In this document: in pieces, positions 47,553 to 49,402 of the stretch
Numbering within the stretch: the stretch's first letter is position 1
How the letters are laid out: every line of letters starts with the position of its first letter
IMG/VR virus record: IMGVR_UViG_3300033388_001954
Span: 1-49,402 of that record
Origin: a virus
Direction: 5' to 3' (one strand)
Length of the DNA: 49,402 nt
Program-made: the position numbers and the translations under genes
The notes under the pieces: model-generated
The model's database searches: none
What the model was told of the DNA's origin: nothing
Seen by the model: the letters and a program-made list of their open reading frames with translations, nothing else

Positions 47553-47640
47553 TGGTGCGAGAGGCGGGACTCGAACCTGCAGTGGCCCATAATGGCAAGT
47601 AGCGACCTTGCCGGGTGCTTCTCCATTAAGCTACTCTCGC
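47553..47640 (-). tRNA. Irregular tRNA-like gene, anticodon uncertain
   Basis: On the minus strand GCGAGAG (acceptor, 47640-47634) pairs with CTCTCGC (47563-47557), followed by discriminator A and encoded CCA. A regular 4-bp D stem GCTT/AAGC and a T arm GCAGG-TTCGAGT-CCCGC (one A-C mismatch) are present. The middle is irregular: a 6-bp hairpin GGCAAG-GTCGCTA-CTTGCC sits inside a flanking CCC/GGG pairing. If the 7-base loop is the anticodon loop the anticodon reads CGC (Ala), but base 37 would be T. A different fold could expose GCC (Gly). Total 88 bases. Confidence 0.6.
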
Positions 47641-47674
47641 AGTAATAGCCCCACCGAAGTGAGGCGTAGGGATG

Positions 47675-48103
47675 CTAGCCCCTAAGGTTATTCCAACTTT
47701 CCTTGCTGAAGTCCCGAGGGTTAACAGGCTTGCCGTTCATGGTTACCGCAAAGTCGAAGGTTTCCTGCAGTGGTTTGATGCGGTAGACGACCTCGTCATA
47801 GGAATCATCGTCGGTTGGCTCATCTTCCCATCCACTTGTGCTGTAATATTCAACGTTCCCAAGTTTCTTAGCTTTTTCAAGCTCAGCCTGCTCTTTAGGA
47901 CTCAGCAGACCGAAAACAGTGGGGCGCTGAGGCTGGGGTTCTGCGGGCCAGCGGCGAGCTGGGATGGTTTCCATGTTCCATACAGAGGGGTTAGAGCAGC
48001 TACGGCACCAGCCGTCCCCGCAATCAAGGAATTCGCAGCCCTCTGGCATGGTAGCCGGCGCTTCGTCGCCCTTGGTCCAAAGATGGTAAGCTTTTGTTGT
48101 CAT
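47675..48103 (-). CDS. Paralogue 3 of the MKxYHxW family (142 aa)
   Basis: Starts Met-Thr-Thr-Lys-Ala-Tyr-His-Leu-Trp-Thr-Lys-Gly-Asp-Glu-Ala-Pro. The part Glu-Lys-Ala-Lys-Lys-Leu-Gly-Asn-Val-Glu-Tyr is encoded by DNA (47847-47884) identical to 35697-35734. Ends with Ala-Val-Thr-Met-Asn-Gly-Lys. Start at 48103 has GAGGATAAC. First gene of the leftward replication arm after the non-coding control region. Function unknown. Confidence 0.6.
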   Translation of the reverse strand: MTTKAYHLWTKGDEAPATMPEGCEFLDCGDGWCRSCSNPSVWNMETIPARRWPAEPQPQRPTVFGLLSPKEQAELEKAKKLGNVEYYSTSGWEDEPTDDDSYDEVVYRIKPLQETFDFAVTMNGKPVNPRDFSKESWNNLRG

Positions 48104-48343
48104 TGTGGTGTTATCCTCGTTAGTTGTTGTTGATGCTGCTGTCATTATTTCTGACAGTTCCTAACATTACTACCCCCTTACGGCTATTACAAGCAGCTTT
48201 TCTAAAAAGGATAAAATTTTTCTGATCTACGCCCTGCTAGGGTGCTTCCCTCACGTATGCGCACGTATATATATACCGCACACCCACACGTTATAATTGG
48301 TATTCTTATCAATGATCTACTTTCAAGAAGGTATACCCTATAA

Positions 48344-48385
48344 GGTTACCCCGCTATGGTTACCCCGCTATGGTTATGCTACTAT
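48344..48385. repeat. 14-bp tandem repeat GGTTACCCCGCTAT (2 exact + 1 degenerate)
   Basis: Two exact copies (48344-48357 and 48358-48371) are followed by a degenerate third (GGTTATGCTACTAT, 48372-48385). The period is close to one and a half helical turns; tandem iterons of this kind often bind replication or regulatory proteins. It adjoins a longer repeat array. Confidence 0.85.
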
Positions 48386-48403
48386 GGTTAACCTACTGGG
48401 GTT

Positions 48404-48485
48404 ACCTACTAGGTAGTAACCTTTCAGGTAGGTTAAACCTACTAGGTAGTAACCTTTCAGGTAGGTAGTAAACTTTCAGGTAGTA
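48404..48485. repeat. 33-bp tandem repeat with internal palindromes
   Basis: A 29-base unit beginning ACCTACTAGGTAGTAACC repeats exactly at 48404-48432 and 48437-48465 with a 33-base period, followed by a partial third copy to about 48485. The unit contains the palindrome ACCTACTAGGT and a further AGGTAGG arm, so each copy can form a small hairpin. Likely protein-binding iterons or part of an origin. Confidence 0.85.
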
Positions 48486-48756
48486 GTTAGGGGGTGTTAA
48501 CGATATTCATACTTTTGGGAAGTAGCTAATAAAATGTAGTGACTATGAAAGGTGATACCCAAACTGGCTAAGTGCTGTAATTATTGTGGAGGATAGTAAA
48601 GCCCTGCTTGGGTTACGACAACTATGGTGAGAAATATTAGGTTATAGCATCTTGTTGTTGGAAACCATCTCCCCCCCGCCAACGGCAAGTGCTAAGAAGG
48701 AATTACCCTGATTATAGGGCTAGCATCCGTTCTAAGGTACTTCTCGTGAAGAACAC

Positions 48757-48784
48757 AGTGAAAAGCCACCCTTGATAAGGGTAG
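48757..48784 (-). terminator. Intrinsic terminator of the leftward early unit
   Basis: ACCCTT-ATC-AAGGGT on the minus strand, then GGCTTTTC, forms a short stem followed by T's. It lies about 90 bases past the last leftward early gene (48872) and just before the repeat-rich region. Confidence 0.65.
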
Positions 48785-48794
48785 CTATGTTTTG

Positions 48795-48826
48795 AAGCTT
48801 GTAGGTATGTTACTGTTGGAAAGCTA
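48795..48826. repeat. 32-bp direct repeat, copy B
   Basis: Identical to 194-225. In both places the element follows the stop of a leftward gene, here about 45 bases beyond. Downstream bases TACTGTTG (48811-48818) and CAACAGTA (48845-48852) can pair, so this copy may form a larger hairpin than copy A. Confidence 0.85.
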
Positions 48827-48871
48827 CCATTAAGGGGTAAACCTCAACAGTAGCTTAGGTAGGTTTATGGG

Positions 48872-49288
48872 TTAGGAACCTATGTAGTAGTAGATCTCGT
48901 TATCGTCACCCCAAAAGAGGTTGCCACTAAAGTTCCCCTCATTCACTAGTAACTCATATTCTATCCAGTCCCAGTCACCTACGTCTTCACAGTACTCCCC
49001 CATATCTCCAGCTATCATCTGAATAAGCAGAGCATTGCATTCCTGCAAGGTCCACGCCTTGATTTCAATTTTCTCCCAAGCTCCAAAGCTTAATACAAAT
49101 TCCTCAAAAGCTTCCCTATTGTCTGTCGCAATCCAACAATAAGCCTCTTCGCCGCAGTAAACAGGGTCAGCGTTATCCATTGCAGCCTCCCAAGCGTCAG
49201 CACTTGCACTGTTGCCCATTTCAGCCCTTGATGCCTGGTAATCCATTGGGGATTCAGTGTTAAAAAACCTGGTTATGTTGAGTTCCAT
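48872..49288 (-). CDS. Acidic early protein, antirestriction-like (138 aa)
   Basis: By my count about 29 Asp/Glu against 5 Lys/Arg, a very acidic protein. The pattern Met-Asp-Tyr-Gln-Ala-Ser-Arg-Ala-Glu-Met-Gly, then Phe-Gly-Ala-Trp-Glu-Lys-Ile-Glu-Ile-Lys-Ala-Trp and Glu-Cys-Asn-Ala-Leu-Leu-Ile-Gln-Met-Ile-Ala-Gly-Asp-Met is one I recall from conserved phage proteins of unknown function. The acidity is ArdA/Ocr-like (DNA mimic), but the specific ArdA motif is not evident. Start ATG at 49288 has GGAGAA about 12 nt before. It ends the leftward early unit. Confidence 0.7.
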   Translation of the reverse strand: MELNITRFFNTESPMDYQASRAEMGNSASADAWEAAMDNADPVYCGEEAYCWIATDNREAFEEFVLSFGAWEKIEIKAWTLQECNALLIQMIAGDMGEYCEDVGDWDWIEYELLVNEGNFSGNLFWGDDNEIYYYIGS

Positions 49289-49293
49289 TATAG

Positions 49294-49402
49294 CTATTCT
49301 CCGCCGTTATCTAAACTGTTGAGGTATCTGGTTATGCTGCATTTTGCGGCATGTAGTGATTTGCAGTTGTGCCAATCGCGACAAATGCAAGACCAACGGC
49401 AC
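49294..49402 (-). CDS. Cys-rich small protein spanning the genome ends (3' part)
   Basis: This is the 3' part of the 54-residue frame that starts at 149 on the minus strand. It overlaps the 5' part by the 93-base terminal repeat. The C-terminus ends in Asn-Gly-Gly-Glu before TAG, and the sequence GGCGGAGAA just before the stop also serves as the ribosome site of the following gene. In this copy residue 26 would be Cys rather than Gly. Confidence 0.55.
   Translation of the reverse strand, partial: CRWSCICRDWHNCKSLHAAKCSITRYLNSLDNGGE
49310..49402. repeat. Terminal direct repeat, right copy
   Basis: This is the second copy of the 93-base terminal repeat. It differs from the left copy at 49383 (A instead of C). 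On the minus strand the difference changes a Gly codon (GGT) to Cys (TGT) in the reading frame that crosses the junction, so it may be strain variation or a sequencing error. Confidence 0.95.

Larger units (their letters stand above)
48146..48871. other. Non-coding, repeat-rich control region (origin candidate)
   Basis: No credible gene was seen over 726 bases. It holds AT-rich runs (48195-48300), the 14-bp and 33-bp tandem repeats (48344-48485), poly-C (48671-48677) and a terminator (48757-48784). The repeats, AT-rich flank and position between two leftward units fit an origin, a replication control site or a transcription junction. No DnaA box was confidently read. Confidence 0.6.

Noticed and set aside
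48344-48485. CRISPR array
   Set aside because: Repeats are tandem with almost no spacer and only two or three copies; no cas genes.
48872-49288. Confident ArdA assignment
   Set aside because: Charge resembles ArdA but I could not see the conserved ArdA sequence motif, so it is only called antirestriction-like by composition.
1-49402. Lysogeny functions
   Set aside because: No integrase, recombinase, excisionase or CI/Cro-like repressor was seen; the Myb-like protein alone is not evidence of lysogeny.

Overview
This window looks like the essentially complete genome of a lytic, short-tailed (podovirus-type) bacteriophage. The first 93 bases recur at the end (49310-49402) with one mismatch, so the molecule is circular as assembled or carries short terminal repeats; the unique length is about 49.3 kb. 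The host is most likely a Gram-negative bacterium (inference). Reasons are the T7-like ejection proteins, a lipobox lipoprotein, a consensus sigma-70 promoter and strong Shine-Dalgarno sites throughout. No integrase, repressor/Cro pair, RNA polymerase or DNA polymerase was recognised.

Layout. (1) 1-2.4 kb and 48.87-49.40 kb, leftward: small, mostly acidic early genes behind a consensus promoter at 2418-2446, including a Cys-rich gene that exists only when the two ends are joined and a 25-residue hydrophobic micropeptide. (2) 2.6-5.5 kb, rightward: probable small terminase, a stand-alone GGQ release-factor-like protein and short unknown genes, then tRNA-Tyr at 5.64 kb. (3) 5.8-30.6 kb, rightward late region: LamG-like surface protein, large terminase, portal, scaffold, Bbp17/Bbp16-type capsid and cement proteins, two tail tube proteins, gp13-like GNAT protein, a membrane/lysis candidate cluster, gp14/gp15/gp16-like ejection proteins (the last 1806 aa with a zincin motif), a beta-helix tailspike and a further fibre-like protein. 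(4) 30.6-48.1 kb, leftward: replication, recombination and regulation. It holds a DnaB-type helicase, helicase-loader-like protein, SSB-like protein, 5'-3' exonuclease, PD-(D/E)XK nuclease, metallophosphoesterase, two different sigma-70-family factors, an RlmN-like radical SAM enzyme, a SPOUT RNA methylase, a cytosine-methylase-like protein, and many small Cys-rich proteins. An irregular tRNA-like gene lies at 47.55 kb. (5) 48.15-48.87 kb: non-coding, repeat-rich, an origin or control-region candidate.

How it may work together: the host sigma-70 enzyme probably fires the leftward acidic early genes. Phage-encoded sigma factors would redirect host RNA polymerase to later promoters, since there is no phage polymerase. 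Replication would use the phage helicase, loader and SSB with the host polymerase. The two arms converge on an intrinsic terminator at 30.61-30.65 kb.

The most interesting theme is a scattered set of translation-directed genes: GGQ hydrolase, RlmN-like enzyme lacking one catalytic cysteine, SPOUT methylase, tRNA-Tyr and the odd tRNA-like gene. They may together protect or remodel the translation machinery during infection. Functions here are read from motifs by eye; no database search was run.
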